Of a stretch of 64,000 bases of DNA, positions 25,642 to 34,188 are shown in pieces. Origin of the DNA: Neobacillus niacini (GTDB taxonomy: Bacteria > Bacillota > Bacilli > Bacillales > Cytobacillaceae); contig NZ_JAMBOB010000004.1 in the NCBI RefSeq assembly GCF_023715415.1, positions 372,001 through 436,000 on the forward strand, in the 5' to 3' direction. Numbering within the stretch: position 1 is the stretch's first letter; every line of letters starts with the position of its first letter. Both the position numbers and the translations under genes were made by a program. The notes under the pieces were generated by a model that was not told the DNA's origin, ran no database searches, and saw only the letters and a list, made by a program, of their open reading frames with translations.

Positions 25642-25853
25642 GGATTGAGGACAAATCCTTCTGGCTGGTTCCTGCGATTTGTCCTCAAGACCCCGGATTG
25701 AGGACAAATCCTTCTGGCTGGTTCCTGCGATTTGTCCTCAAGACCCCGGATTGAGGACAAATCCTTCTGGCCGGTTCCTGCGATTTGTCCTCAAGACCCT
25801 CGATTGAGGACTAATCCTCCTGGTGGGTCCGTGTGATTTGTCCTCAAGCCTAG
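25642..25853. repeat. four tandem copies of a 53-bp hairpin repeat
   Basis: Four head-to-tail units start every 53 bp (GATTGAGG at 25643, 25696, 25749 and 25802). Each unit is an imperfect inverted repeat: TTGAGGACAAATC, about 20 bp including CTTCTGGCTGGTTCCTGC, then GATTTGTCCTCAA. The first three are nearly identical; the fourth is diverged. It lies between two doxX copies. Related units occur at 51555-51650 and 62376-62443. No coding function is seen; the short open frames across it are artefacts of the repeat. Confidence 0.9.
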
Positions 25854-25894
25854 GTCCAATCCCCGTATTAAAGCTAAAATTGAATTACCAAAAC

Positions 25895-25937
25895 TAAAAA
25901 GACGATACGAGGGGGGATCTCGAATCGTCTTTTTGTT
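25895..25937. terminator. terminator of doxX copy 2
   Basis: AAAAAGACGATACGAG ... CTCGAATCGTCTTTTTG forms a long stem with a G-rich loop; usable on the minus strand for doxX copy 2. Confidence 0.8.
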
Positions 25938-25945
25938 TGCATACT

Positions 25946-26449
25946 TTAAGCTGTTGCTTTTGCTTTATTTTTTCTAAGAGTTTTGTTGATGAATGGAACT
26001 ACCCAGTAGTCTAAACCAAATTTACCTGCGTTGAAACCTGCTGTTAAGATAATGAAGCCTAAGAAAATGTCTGTTGGGTTATGAGATACAGTTCCAGCTA
26101 AGAAAAAGCTGAAGTTCATTACTAATCCAAAGAACATTGCTGCTGTTGTTAAACATCCTAGTAGAAGTCCAAGTCCGATTAATGTTTCGCCCCAAGGAAC
26201 GATGAAGTTGAAAACATCGATGTTCGGTAATGCAAAGCTTTCTAAGAAGTTTACATACCAGCTGTAAACCATGCTGCCATCTGGACCTTTCACTGGATTT
26301 GCAATTGCTCCTTTTAGAAATCCTGCAGCATCGAAGCCGCCTGTAATTTTATGAAAACCAGCTGTGAACCATGAGTAGCCAAGGTATAAACGAATGATAG
26401 TTAAAAGTGCTGCAGAAAGTTTATTTTCTCTTAAAAAGTTGTTAAACAT
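25946..26449 (-). CDS. DoxX family membrane protein, copy 2
   Basis: The 167-aa protein has the same four-span plan as copy 1 and an almost identical sequence. It shares some variants with copy 3 only (NPVKGPDG, ESFALPNIDVFNF, GLGLLLG) and has private changes (KTLRKNKAKATA at the end). Upstream DNA (TATTTGTTTGTTCTTTATAC and beyond) matches copy 1 too, so the duplication included the promoter. It lies directly downstream of the end of the microcompartment operon but has its own promoter region; a functional link is not shown. Confidence 0.85.
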   Translation of the reverse strand: MFNNFLRENKLSAALLTIIRLYLGYSWFTAGFHKITGGFDAAGFLKGAIANPVKGPDGSMVYSWYVNFLESFALPNIDVFNFIVPWGETLIGLGLLLGCLTTAAMFFGLVMNFSFFLAGTVSHNPTDIFLGFIILTAGFNAGKFGLDYWVVPFINKTLRKNKAKATA

Positions 26450-26607
26450 AAGTCATTCCGCCTTTCAATATTTGTTTGTTCTTTATACTTACACTATATT
26501 GGATTCCCGACGTTAATAACATAGATCTAGTGTTAAGTTCACAGTTTGTTTGAAAAGATATGACTGAATGTTGAACAAGGTAATTGCGCTCACGATTTAC
26601 ACTAACT

Positions 26608-26654
26608 TAATGCAAAAACAAAAAATAACCTGGGAGTGAAAACACTCCCAAGCT
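26608..26654 (-). terminator. terminator of the microcompartment operon
   Basis: On the minus strand TTGGGAGTG-TTTT-CACTCCCAGG is followed by TTATTTTTTGTTTTTG, just after the activating-enzyme stop. Confidence 0.85.
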
Positions 26655-26657
26655 TAT

Positions 26658-27566
26658 CTAACCACCTATTTTACATAGTAACCCTTTTTCTTCGACTACT
26701 TTTTTTAGTCCTTGCATCTTCTCATTTGTAGGCGGCTGAATACCTTTCATTCGATAGTCATAATTCAAGTAACCATATTTATTTTCACCAAGACGATGAT
26801 ATGGCAGGAGATGCACTTCCTTTACCCCTTTTATACTTGACGCAAATGAAGCGATACTCTTAATTTCATTTTCACCATCATTAAAAGTAGGGATAACAGG
26901 TACCCGAATAATAATCGGCACACCAAACTGGCCAATATACCTCGCATTTTCTAAAATCTTTTCATTCGACCGTCCAACAAACTCTTGATGTTTCTGGTCA
27001 TCCGTATGTTTTATGTCTAATAACACCAAATCCAACCATGGCAATACTTTTTCCAATACAGTTCCACTCGTATATGCAGTGGTTTCGATTGCTGTATGCC
27101 ACCCTTTTGCTTTACAGGCCTTAAGTAATTCTTCAGCGTATTCTGGTTGCGAAAGTGGCTCCCCTCCAGAAAGTGTGATACCCCCTCCGGACCGTTTATA
27201 ATGAATATGATCTTTCTTAAGTTCACCCATTACTTCTTCCACAGACCTAGTGTTCCCAGAGAAGTTAAGTGCCTCACTATAACAAACATCTACACATTTT
27301 CCACACTTCGTACATTGATTATAGTCAATCTTAAAAGAAGGAACAATTTGTAACGCACCTGTTGGGCATACTTCTGTACATCGCCCACATCCAATACAGT
27401 TTCTCTCAATAAACATAATTTGCGGTTCTTTATTTTGAGATTCTGGATTACTGCACCAACGGCATCGAAGAGGGCACCCCTTTAAAAAAACAATAGAGCG
27501 AATTCCTGGACCATCATGAACAGAAAAGCGTTGAATATCAAAAACAATTCCCTTGTTAGTTTCCAT
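26658..27566 (-). CDS. glycyl radical enzyme activating enzyme
   Basis: This radical SAM activase of about 302 aa has the catalytic cluster CPLRCRWC (CxxxCxxC, near residue 30), two extra ferredoxin clusters (CIGCGRCTEVCP and CTKCGKCVDVC, about 55-105) inserted as in all non-PFL activases, and the GGEP motif (SGGEPL). It abstracts hydrogen from the active-site Gly of the dehydratase encoded just upstream, creating its radical under anaerobic conditions. The frame opens at GTG 27578; ATG 27566 is better spaced from AGGCAGGTG. A strong hairpin lies between the two genes and may lower expression of the activase. Confidence 0.93.
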   Translation of the reverse strand: METNKGIVFDIQRFSVHDGPGIRSIVFLKGCPLRCRWCSNPESQNKEPQIMFIERNCIGCGRCTEVCPTGALQIVPSFKIDYNQCTKCGKCVDVCYSEALNFSGNTRSVEEVMGELKKDHIHYKRSGGGITLSGGEPLSQPEYAEELLKACKAKGWHTAIETTAYTSGTVLEKVLPWLDLVLLDIKHTDDQKHQEFVGRSNEKILENARYIGQFGVPIIIRVPVIPTFNDGENEIKSIASFASSIKGVKEVHLLPYHRLGENKYGYLNYDYRMKGIQPPTNEKMQGLKKVVEEKGLLCKIGG

Positions 27567-27587
27567 TACTAGTTGCACCTGCCTCTG

Positions 27588-27632
27588 TAAAATAAAGGAG
27601 GAGCTTAAAATTCCTACTCCTCCTTTTACTTT
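27588..27632 (-). terminator. intercistronic hairpin (attenuating terminator) between dehydratase and activase
   Basis: On the minus strand AAAGGAGGAG and CTCCTCCTTT pair across about 16 nt, followed by ATTTT. It may terminate most transcripts after the abundant dehydratase or protect its 3' end, leaving less activase mRNA. Confidence 0.65.
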
Positions 27633-27639
27633 TTAATGT

Positions 27640-30171
27640 TTAGAACGCTTGCTCAGTACGGTTAATAATATCGTCTTGGATTGTTTTATCCAATGATGTG
27701 AAGTGGGCACTATAACCAGCAACACGAACTACAAGGTTCTTATATTTTTCAGGGTTCTTTTGTGCCTTTATTAAGGTTTCACGACTTACAACATTAAACT
27801 GGACATGCATTCCCTTTTGATCGAAATATCCACGAACCAAGGCAGATAAATTCTCTAAGCCTGTTTGACCAGAAATGGCAGAAGGGTGGAACTTCTGATT
27901 AAACAATGTACCATTGGATGCAATATGGTGATCTAATTTTGCAATTGAATTCGCAGCAGCTGTTGGACCGGTTTTATCTCTTCCAGAAACTGGAGATACA
28001 CCATCAGCTAATGGCTCACCTGCTTTTCTTCCATCAGGAGTTGCTCCAGTTTGCGCTCCCATCGGTACGTTTGCTGAAACTGGGTATAGCCCTGGTTGGA
28101 AGCTGCCGCCACGTGGATTGCGATACTTCTCTACTTCACGGCAATAAATTAATGCTGCCTCACGAGCAAGGGTATCAACTTCATCAATGTCATTACCAAA
28201 CTTAGGTGCACGATTTTCTAAAAGTTGACGTAAGTACTCTTGATCTTTATTTGAGCCTAGATCTACCTTCACGTTAGTTGCGTTTTTAAGCATGTCTAAA
28301 GAAATATTATTACCCTCAACAATGAGCTTTTTAATCACTTCTACAAGAGTTTCTTGTGTAAGCTGGTCAAGACTAAAGTTTGGTGAAGTTTGTACTTGTC
28401 CTTGGCCAAAGTTTGTATCTAACGCATGCTTTAATTCAGCTAAAGAGACTTTCTTCTCATCAAATACAAGCTGCTTAATAGCCATTAAGGAATCACCTAC
28501 GTTGGCTACACCTACACCCTGAGGACCGGTAAAGTTGTAGAGAGCTCCGCCCTCTTGAAGTGATTTACCTTTTCCAATACAGTCATCAACCATCGATGAA
28601 AGGAATGGAAGCGGAGCACGTTCACCATGTGCTAAATCAACTGAGTTATCTGCGTTAATAAGTAGACGGACGAGATATTCCATTTGCTGTTGGTAAGCAG
28701 CCAAGAATTCTTCAAAGGTAGTATAAGAAGTAAATTCTCCTGTTTTTAATCCAATTTGTTTTCCATCCATCAAACCATTATTAATAGTAATTTCAAGTAC
28801 TTTTGCCATATTGAAGAACGCAGCATCATGCCAGCCTTCTGTTTTCCCACCCTTTTGTGGTTCAACACAGCCAATAATTCCGTAATCACGCGCATCACTT
28901 AATGAAACTCCACGGCTAACTAATGATGGAATGATAACTTCATCATTATAATAAGCAGGCATTCCAAGTCCGAGACGTGTAACTTCTCCAGCCTTGAACA
29001 TTAACTCGTCTGGTGTCTTATTCCAATAACGAATGGAAATAGATGGCTGTGGTAATTTTGTATTAGCCGTTGCTTGCAAACATGCAAATGATAATGGGTT
29101 GACCGCATCTCTTCCATCCGCTGTTTGTCCACCGACGATAAGGTTTTGGAACATTGGATAGCCACCAAATGCTTTTGTTGAACCTTCATCACGGACTTTG
29201 TTCACATCGTTAAACTTGACCCATAAAGCATCAAGTAATTCTTGAGCTTCTTCAGCAGTTAGTGTCCCATTCGCTAAATCATTTTTATAATAAGGATACA
29301 TGTATTGATCAAAGCGAAGTGGTGAAATAGAATGTCCATTGGATTCAATTTGAATCACTGCTTGTACAAACCAGAAGGATTGTAATGCCTCATAAAAGTT
29401 TTTGGAAGGATTTGCAGGGACATTTTCACAGTTATCCGCAATTTGGTATAGCTCATTTTTGCGTTTTACATCTTTTGTACGTCCGGCCAATTTTCTCGCT
29501 TCTTCTGCGAATCTTTGAGCATATGCGATAACGGCATTGGCGGTAATTAACACAGCATTTAAGAAATGATCTTTCTTAATATAATCTGGATCTGCTTTAT
29601 CTGCACGTGCTTTAGCTGCTTCAACTTCTGCAATAATTCCGTTAAAACCTTTTGTTAATACTTTTTCATAATCAACACCGATATGTCCTACACCGTTGAA
29701 ATAATAGTTACCAACTGTAAATACGCCTGCATCCATTGCCTCTCTAGTTTCAGGGAACATTAATTGTGTAGCCAGCTCGTTAGTTGTCTTTCCTTCCCAG
29801 TATTTAAAAACTTCACGAAGCTTTGCTTTCGTATCCTCAGAAATTAAGAAGACATCACCTTTACGTTTCTCAAGCGTTTCGAACTCTTCTACTAGCCATT
29901 TATTCGAGAACTCTGGAAACACCTGGCTTGCTCTTGGTTTAGTCGTAAGATTTCCTACGATTAGTTCATGATCTCGTATTACGATCGTCATTTTTGTTAG
30001 AATATTTTCAAGTGCTTTTGCACGACGGATAACCATTGGATAGGCTTCTGTTTCTTTATAGGATTCAGTGATGAGAACCGCTCTTTCTGCTTCAATTTCA
30101 GGAGTAACTTCGTAAAGAACATCAATTAAATTTTGAATACGTAATGATGGTTCAACTGTAACTGTTGGCAT
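27640..30171 (-). CDS. glycyl radical diol/glycerol dehydratase (B12-independent)
   Basis: The 843-aa PFL-family enzyme has the thiyl Cys in GIIGCVEPQ (Cys435, Glu437), diol-dehydratase residues His163 (VGHIGV), His280-Ser281 (NGHSIS) and Asp449 (GWHDAAFF), and the glycyl loop RVAGYSAHF (Gly819). These match Clostridium butyricum glycerol dehydratase and the Roseburia 1,2-propanediol dehydratase; the sequence is not CutC or PFL. Compared with C. butyricum DhaB1 (recalled at ~787 aa) it has about 55 extra residues before NRAPKFGNDID. It converts propanediol to propionaldehyde (or glycerol to 3-hydroxypropionaldehyde), probably inside the encoded shell. Propanediol is favoured by its length and by the PocR sensor, not proved. 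RBS AAAGGGG. Confidence 0.93.
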   Translation of the reverse strand: MPTVTVEPSLRIQNLIDVLYEVTPEIEAERAVLITESYKETEAYPMVIRRAKALENILTKMTIVIRDHELIVGNLTTKPRASQVFPEFSNKWLVEEFETLEKRKGDVFLISEDTKAKLREVFKYWEGKTTNELATQLMFPETREAMDAGVFTVGNYYFNGVGHIGVDYEKVLTKGFNGIIAEVEAAKARADKADPDYIKKDHFLNAVLITANAVIAYAQRFAEEARKLAGRTKDVKRKNELYQIADNCENVPANPSKNFYEALQSFWFVQAVIQIESNGHSISPLRFDQYMYPYYKNDLANGTLTAEEAQELLDALWVKFNDVNKVRDEGSTKAFGGYPMFQNLIVGGQTADGRDAVNPLSFACLQATANTKLPQPSISIRYWNKTPDELMFKAGEVTRLGLGMPAYYNDEVIIPSLVSRGVSLSDARDYGIIGCVEPQKGGKTEGWHDAAFFNMAKVLEITINNGLMDGKQIGLKTGEFTSYTTFEEFLAAYQQQMEYLVRLLINADNSVDLAHGERAPLPFLSSMVDDCIGKGKSLQEGGALYNFTGPQGVGVANVGDSLMAIKQLVFDEKKVSLAELKHALDTNFGQGQVQTSPNFSLDQLTQETLVEVIKKLIVEGNNISLDMLKNATNVKVDLGSNKDQEYLRQLLENRAPKFGNDIDEVDTLAREAALIYCREVEKYRNPRGGSFQPGLYPVSANVPMGAQTGATPDGRKAGEPLADGVSPVSGRDKTGPTAAANSIAKLDHHIASNGTLFNQKFHPSAISGQTGLENLSALVRGYFDQKGMHVQFNVVSRETLIKAQKNPEKYKNLVVRVAGYSAHFTSLDKTIQDDIINRTEQAF

Positions 30172-30305
30172 GAATAGGTTTCCCCTTTCAATATTAAAAG
30201 TTTGATAGTAGTTTGTTTGTTCTATTACTCTTTACAATTTCAACAGGTTTTTGTATCATAATGTGTGAATCACCTGTACTATGGATGAAAATATCGCCTT
30301 TTTCT

Positions 30306-30338
30306 TGGAGAATTCCACCTTGGATTCTCCATTTTTCT
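30306..30338. other. hairpin between facilitator and dehydratase genes
   Basis: GGAGAAT-TCCACCTTGG-ATTCTCC; the T-run lies on the plus side only (ATTTTTCTTTT), so on the minus-strand operon transcript it is not a standard terminator. It may be an mRNA processing or stability element ahead of the dehydratase. The rest of 30172-30305 is AT-rich, with no confident promoter. Confidence 0.5.
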
Positions 30339-30339
30339 T

Positions 30340-31158
30340 TTAAGATGCTTTTTTATAATCTTTTCCTACTGGATCAACAGTAGTTACTGGGAAGTAAGGA
30401 GCAATTAATTTCTTATATAATCCTCCACCGAGAATCGCACCAACAATTGGTCCAAAAATCGGTACGATTAAACCGTACAGATGTGGTCCGATAACATTTG
30501 TTTCCCAACCAGATAGCATCAGGAACAAGCGTGGACCTAAATCACGTGCTGGGTTCATGGCGAATCCAGTTAATGGTCCGAAGGAAATTCCACAAATCGC
30601 TATCGTTAAACCAATCGCTACTGCCGGTAAACCACCTGCTGGAGCGGCTCCATTCTTACCATCGGTTACAGCAAAAATCACAATCATCAGTAGAGCTGTA
30701 ATGGCCATCTCCACTAAAAAAGCCTCAAAGGTAGAGAGGTAGGATTTAGGAAAGGTACTAAAGATTCCTGCAGATGCCCACCCACTGTCAGTAGCACGGA
30801 CAACTTCATTTGCTTTTTCAAAAATTAGAATCGCTTCTCGGTACAATCCGTAGACAACGGCTGCACCTGCAAAAGCGCCTGCTACTTGTGAACCGATATA
30901 AGGAAGGATTTTTCTTTTTTCAAATCCGCCCCATACGGCTAAACCAATGGTAACGGCTGGATTGATATGCCCTCCAGAAATCGCACCTACGACATAAATG
31001 GCAATACTAACAGCTAGACCCCAAGCAATTGATAGCTCCCAAAAGCTCATTGAAATTTCAGCGGTAACCATCGCTGCTACTGTTCCAACTCCAATAAAAA
31101 TTAAAATAAATGTTCCGAAAAACTCAGCCAAACATTCGCCTAATAAAGTCTTTCTCAT
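30340..31158 (-). CDS. aquaglyceroporin (GlpF/PduF-like diol facilitator)
   Basis: The 272-aa MIP-family channel has both NPA boxes: NPAV (SGGHINPAVTIG, near residue 67) and NPARD (GFAMNPARDLGPR, near 205). The Asp after NPAR marks the glycerol-conducting subfamily. Six TM spans and two half-helices are apparent. It lets propanediol or glycerol cross the cell membrane, like PduF in Salmonella. RBS AAGGGAGAG; it lies 13 bp after the alcohol dehydrogenase gene. Confidence 0.92.
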   Translation of the reverse strand: MRKTLLGECLAEFFGTFILIFIGVGTVAAMVTAEISMSFWELSIAWGLAVSIAIYVVGAISGGHINPAVTIGLAVWGGFEKRKILPYIGSQVAGAFAGAAVVYGLYREAILIFEKANEVVRATDSGWASAGIFSTFPKSYLSTFEAFLVEMAITALLMIVIFAVTDGKNGAAPAGGLPAVAIGLTIAICGISFGPLTGFAMNPARDLGPRLFLMLSGWETNVIGPHLYGLIVPIFGPIVGAILGGGLYKKLIAPYFPVTTVDPVGKDYKKAS

Positions 31159-31171
31159 TTACAACTCTCCC

Positions 31172-32356
31172 TTAGATAGAAAGTGCTAAAGCCTTTTTTT
31201 CTTCTTTTACTATTTCGCCATAGATGTCAATATAAAGTGCGCTAATTTCCTTCTTTGTCGTAGATCTTGGGTTTGTTGCCGTACAGCGGTCGTTTAATGC
31301 AGTTTCACTCATATAATCTAGTTTTTCATCAAACTGACCTTTATCAACATTCAATTCTCTTAAACTTGTAGGAGTGTTTGTTTCGGTTAACAAAACCTTA
31401 ATCGCAGCAATTAAATTGTGCACTCCCTCACTTACTGATGTAGCTGGCAGTCCTACTATTCTAGAAAGTTCTGCATATCTTCTGGCAGCAAGAGTTTCTT
31501 GGCCACTTTCTAGGTTCGCATTGTAGCGAATCACATGCGGGAGAATGATCGCATTCGCCCTTCCATGAGGAATGTGGAATGAACCTCCCAAAGCATGTGC
31601 AAGACTATGATTCAATCCTAGATAGGCATTTGTAAATGCCATACCGGCAATACAAGAGGCATTATGTAGCTTTTCTCTTGCATACAGATCATTTCCATTC
31701 TTATAGGCTGCTAATAAATAATCAAAGATTATTTTTACTGCTTTTTCCGATAGGGCATCACTGTAATCAGAAGCCTCCGTTGATACATATGCTTCGATTG
31801 CATGTGTTAATGCGTCAATGGCAGTATCCGCCGTTATTTGTGGCGGGACTGTTTTCACAAACATCGGATCAATAATTGCTACATCCGGCAGCAACTGATC
31901 ATCTACCAATGGAATTTTTTTGTCACCCAGGGTGATGACAGCGAAAGTAGTAACTTCAGATCCAGTTCCACTTGTCGTTGGAATGGCAACGAACAGCGGT
32001 CTTTCATATTCAGACTCACCATTCAGCCTGAGGATTTTTTCGTAAAACCATAGGATACTTTTTGCTGCATCTATAGTCGATCCCCCACCCAGAGCAATCA
32101 AAATATCCGGTTTCACTTTTAGCATTTGTTTGACTCCATCAGCTACTACATCAATCGATGGATCAGGCTTTATGTTTGAAAAGAGATTACAATCAGGAAC
32201 AGAATTCTTCAAGATAGCAAGAAGCTGATCAGAAAACCCTACTTCAAGCATAAAAGGATCTGTAATAACCAAAGCCCTTTCTTTATCTACCGTTGTTAAA
32301 TATTCCAAAGCTCCCGTGTTAAAATAAACCTCTGGTTTAACCTTAAAACGTTCCAT
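31172..32356 (-). CDS. iron-containing alcohol dehydrogenase (PduQ-like)
   Basis: The 394-aa group III (Fe) alcohol dehydrogenase has the NAD-binding GGGSTIDAAK, and metal ligands in NAYLGLNHSLAHALGG and HIPHGRANA. In GRM and Pdu compartments this enzyme reduces part of the aldehyde to alcohol (1-propanol or 1,3-propanediol) and recycles NAD+ for the aldehyde dehydrogenase. No obvious targeting extension is seen. RBS AAGGAGGG. It follows the EutN gene by 44 bp. Confidence 0.92.
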   Translation of the reverse strand: MERFKVKPEVYFNTGALEYLTTVDKERALVITDPFMLEVGFSDQLLAILKNSVPDCNLFSNIKPDPSIDVVADGVKQMLKVKPDILIALGGGSTIDAAKSILWFYEKILRLNGESEYERPLFVAIPTTSGTGSEVTTFAVITLGDKKIPLVDDQLLPDVAIIDPMFVKTVPPQITADTAIDALTHAIEAYVSTEASDYSDALSEKAVKIIFDYLLAAYKNGNDLYAREKLHNASCIAGMAFTNAYLGLNHSLAHALGGSFHIPHGRANAIILPHVIRYNANLESGQETLAARRYAELSRIVGLPATSVSEGVHNLIAAIKVLLTETNTPTSLRELNVDKGQFDEKLDYMSETALNDRCTATNPRSTTKKEISALYIDIYGEIVKEEKKALALSI

Positions 32357-32400
32357 AACTGCCCTCCTTCTTTAGAGATATCAATATCAACTTCACCATC

Positions 32401-32667
32401 TTACTTGCCTTCCATTTGAATTTCATCGATAATCCCGACAATCGCCATATCAGCTGCAAGTTTTGCTTCTTCATAAAGAGAGTCTCCCCAGTCTACAAGG
32501 ACGATGTCTCCCATACCGGCACCAACTCTATCAACCGCTACTAATGCATTTTCTTCTGAGAATTGCTGATTTTCATTAATAGATTTTATGACTAGTAGTT
32601 TTGAGCCCACTAGCTTTTCTGCCTTTTGGGTGGCGACAACCTTGCCAATTACCTTTGCAATAAACAT
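32401..32667 (-). CDS. EutN/CcmL/PduN-family microcompartment vertex protein (BMC-P)
   Basis: The 88-aa protein matches the pentameric BMC-P family: MFIAKVIGKVVATQK at the start, KLLVIKSI, AVDRVGAGMGDIVLVDWG (the conserved G-A-G...G-D-x-V-L/I), and VGIIDEI at the end. Pentamers cap the shell vertices. It is the only vertex gene in the locus. Confidence 0.93.
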   Translation of the reverse strand: MFIAKVIGKVVATQKAEKLVGSKLLVIKSINENQQFSEENALVAVDRVGAGMGDIVLVDWGDSLYEEAKLAADMAIVGIIDEIQMEGK

Positions 32668-32699
32668 AAAATCCGACTCCCTTTACTCTATTTCGGGGA

Positions 32700-34157
32700 T
32701 TATCCCATTAACTGGTGAAGCAGGTTTCTGATGATATCCTCTACATCTGTCTGTGAAACCTCAACAGCTTGTGTTGATTGTGGGGTGCTTTTAAGATCTT
32801 CCAGTTCCTTCACTCCATAAGCAACTCTTCGAATATTAATGAGGTTTAATGGGCCAACATTATCCGAAGTTGAACTGCCGCCTACAGCTCCACATCCAAG
32901 CGTTAAGGCTGGAACTAAGTTTGTCGTACCGCCAATTCCACCTAGTGCACCTGGTGTGTTGACCAACAGTCTTGATACTGGTTTTTTAAGTGCAAATTCT
33001 TTAATTATTTCCTCATTAGTAGAATGCATGATTAGTGTATGACCTTTACCCTCGTTAAAGAGTAATTCAATACATCTCTCACATGCTTTCTCCCAATTCT
33101 CCTCGCAGTAAAATGCTAAGATTGGGGCCAGCTTCTCACGTGAATAAGGATTTTTAATTGAAACGGTATTTTGTTCAGATATTAGCACTTTTGTACCTTT
33201 TGGAATGGTTAGGTCTGCTAAGCTTGCAATCACCTCAACACTTTTTCCAACAATCTGAGGATTCATGGTTCCGTTTGCACGTAGCAGCCATTTTCCGAGG
33301 TTCTCTGATTCTTCTTTTGATAGGAAATAGGCTCCTTGTTTTACTAGTTCAGCTACCACTTGCGCTTCGATTTCCTTTTCAACGACAATCGATTGTTCAG
33401 ATGCACAAATGACACCATTATCGAAGGTCTTACTGTCCAAAATTCTTTTAACGGCTAGAGGTATATCAGCTGACTTTTCAATAAAAGCTGGACCATTTCC
33501 AGGACCTACACCAATGGCAGGTGTTCCTGAACTATAGGCAGCTCTTACCATCGCTTCACCGCCGGTAGCTAGAATCAACGCAACATCCTTATGCTTCATT
33601 AATTCGTTTGTCGCTTGAAGAGTTGGTGTCTGGATACAGCCAATCAATCCATCCGGTGCTCCTGCTTGTAAGGCAGCGGTAGTGAGAACGTGTACGGTTT
33701 CCACAATGCAATGCTTTGCTGATGGGTGCGGCGAGAAAATAATCGCATTGCCTGACTTTAGTGCAATTAATGCTTTATAGATGGTCGTGGATGTAGGGTT
33801 TGTGGAAGGTATTAACCCTGCAACAATACCAACAGGAACACCTACTTCCATTACTTTATTTTCCAGGTTATTTTGAATGATGCCAACGGTCTTTAAGTCT
33901 TTTATATACTCATAGACTACGGAACTGGCAAACTGATTTTTTAATACTTTGTCCTGCCATTTTCCAAAGCCTGTTTCCTCATGTGCCAATTTTGCCAGTC
34001 TTTCGGCCTCCTGTTGGGCTGCTTCAGACATTTTTAAAACAATTCGATCGATTTCCTCTTGGGAAAATTGGCTGAAAAGATGTTGTGCAGTTTTTGCTTT
34101 GGCAACAAGATTCCTAGTTTCCTGAATTGATACTAAATCTTTATCCCAGATTTCCAT
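32700..34157 (-). CDS. CoA-acylating aldehyde dehydrogenase (PduP/EutE type)
   Basis: This protein of about 485 aa has the NAD-binding region (GLIPSTNPTSTTIYKALIALK) and catalytic Cys in GVICASEQS (near residue 258). It oxidises the aldehyde to acyl-CoA with CoA and NAD+. The C-terminus carries a separated amphipathic helix (DVEDIIRNLLHQLMG) after a polar linker, a typical encapsulation peptide. The frame opens at 34202, but ATG 34157, 7 nt after AGGAGG, is the start. It lies between the flavoprotein and the EutN genes. Confidence 0.94.
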   Translation of the reverse strand: MEIWDKDLVSIQETRNLVAKAKTAQHLFSQFSQEEIDRIVLKMSEAAQQEAERLAKLAHEETGFGKWQDKVLKNQFASSVVYEYIKDLKTVGIIQNNLENKVMEVGVPVGIVAGLIPSTNPTSTTIYKALIALKSGNAIIFSPHPSAKHCIVETVHVLTTAALQAGAPDGLIGCIQTPTLQATNELMKHKDVALILATGGEAMVRAAYSSGTPAIGVGPGNGPAFIEKSADIPLAVKRILDSKTFDNGVICASEQSIVVEKEIEAQVVAELVKQGAYFLSKEESENLGKWLLRANGTMNPQIVGKSVEVIASLADLTIPKGTKVLISEQNTVSIKNPYSREKLAPILAFYCEENWEKACERCIELLFNEGKGHTLIMHSTNEEIIKEFALKKPVSRLLVNTPGALGGIGGTTNLVPALTLGCGAVGGSSTSDNVGPLNLINIRRVAYGVKELEDLKSTPQSTQAVEVSQTDVEDIIRNLLHQLMG

Positions 34158-34188
34158 TCCTTTACCTCCTACTTGCACATGGAGCAAC

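Noticed and set aside
25557..25760. 67-aa minus-strand frame over the tandem repeat
   Set aside because: Its sequence is the repeat translated twice, with no RBS or similarity; an artefact of the array.
25642..25853. CRISPR array
   Set aside because: The repeats are contiguous 53-bp units with identical internal sequence, with no unique spacers and no cas genes.
26585..26655. Insertion-sequence end or attachment site between doxX copy 2 and the activase gene
   Set aside because: The only structure is the operon terminator; no transposase remnant, target duplication or integrase was seen.
27640..30171. Choline TMA-lyase (CutC) or pyruvate formate-lyase
   Set aside because: The active-site context (GCVEPQ, NGHSIS, VGHIGV, GWHDAAFF) is that of diol/glycerol dehydratases, and PFL would show adjacent Cys-Cys.
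30306..30338. Terminator separating the facilitator from the dehydratase gene
   Set aside because: The T-run is on the wrong strand for the minus-strand operon, so I list it as a hairpin only.
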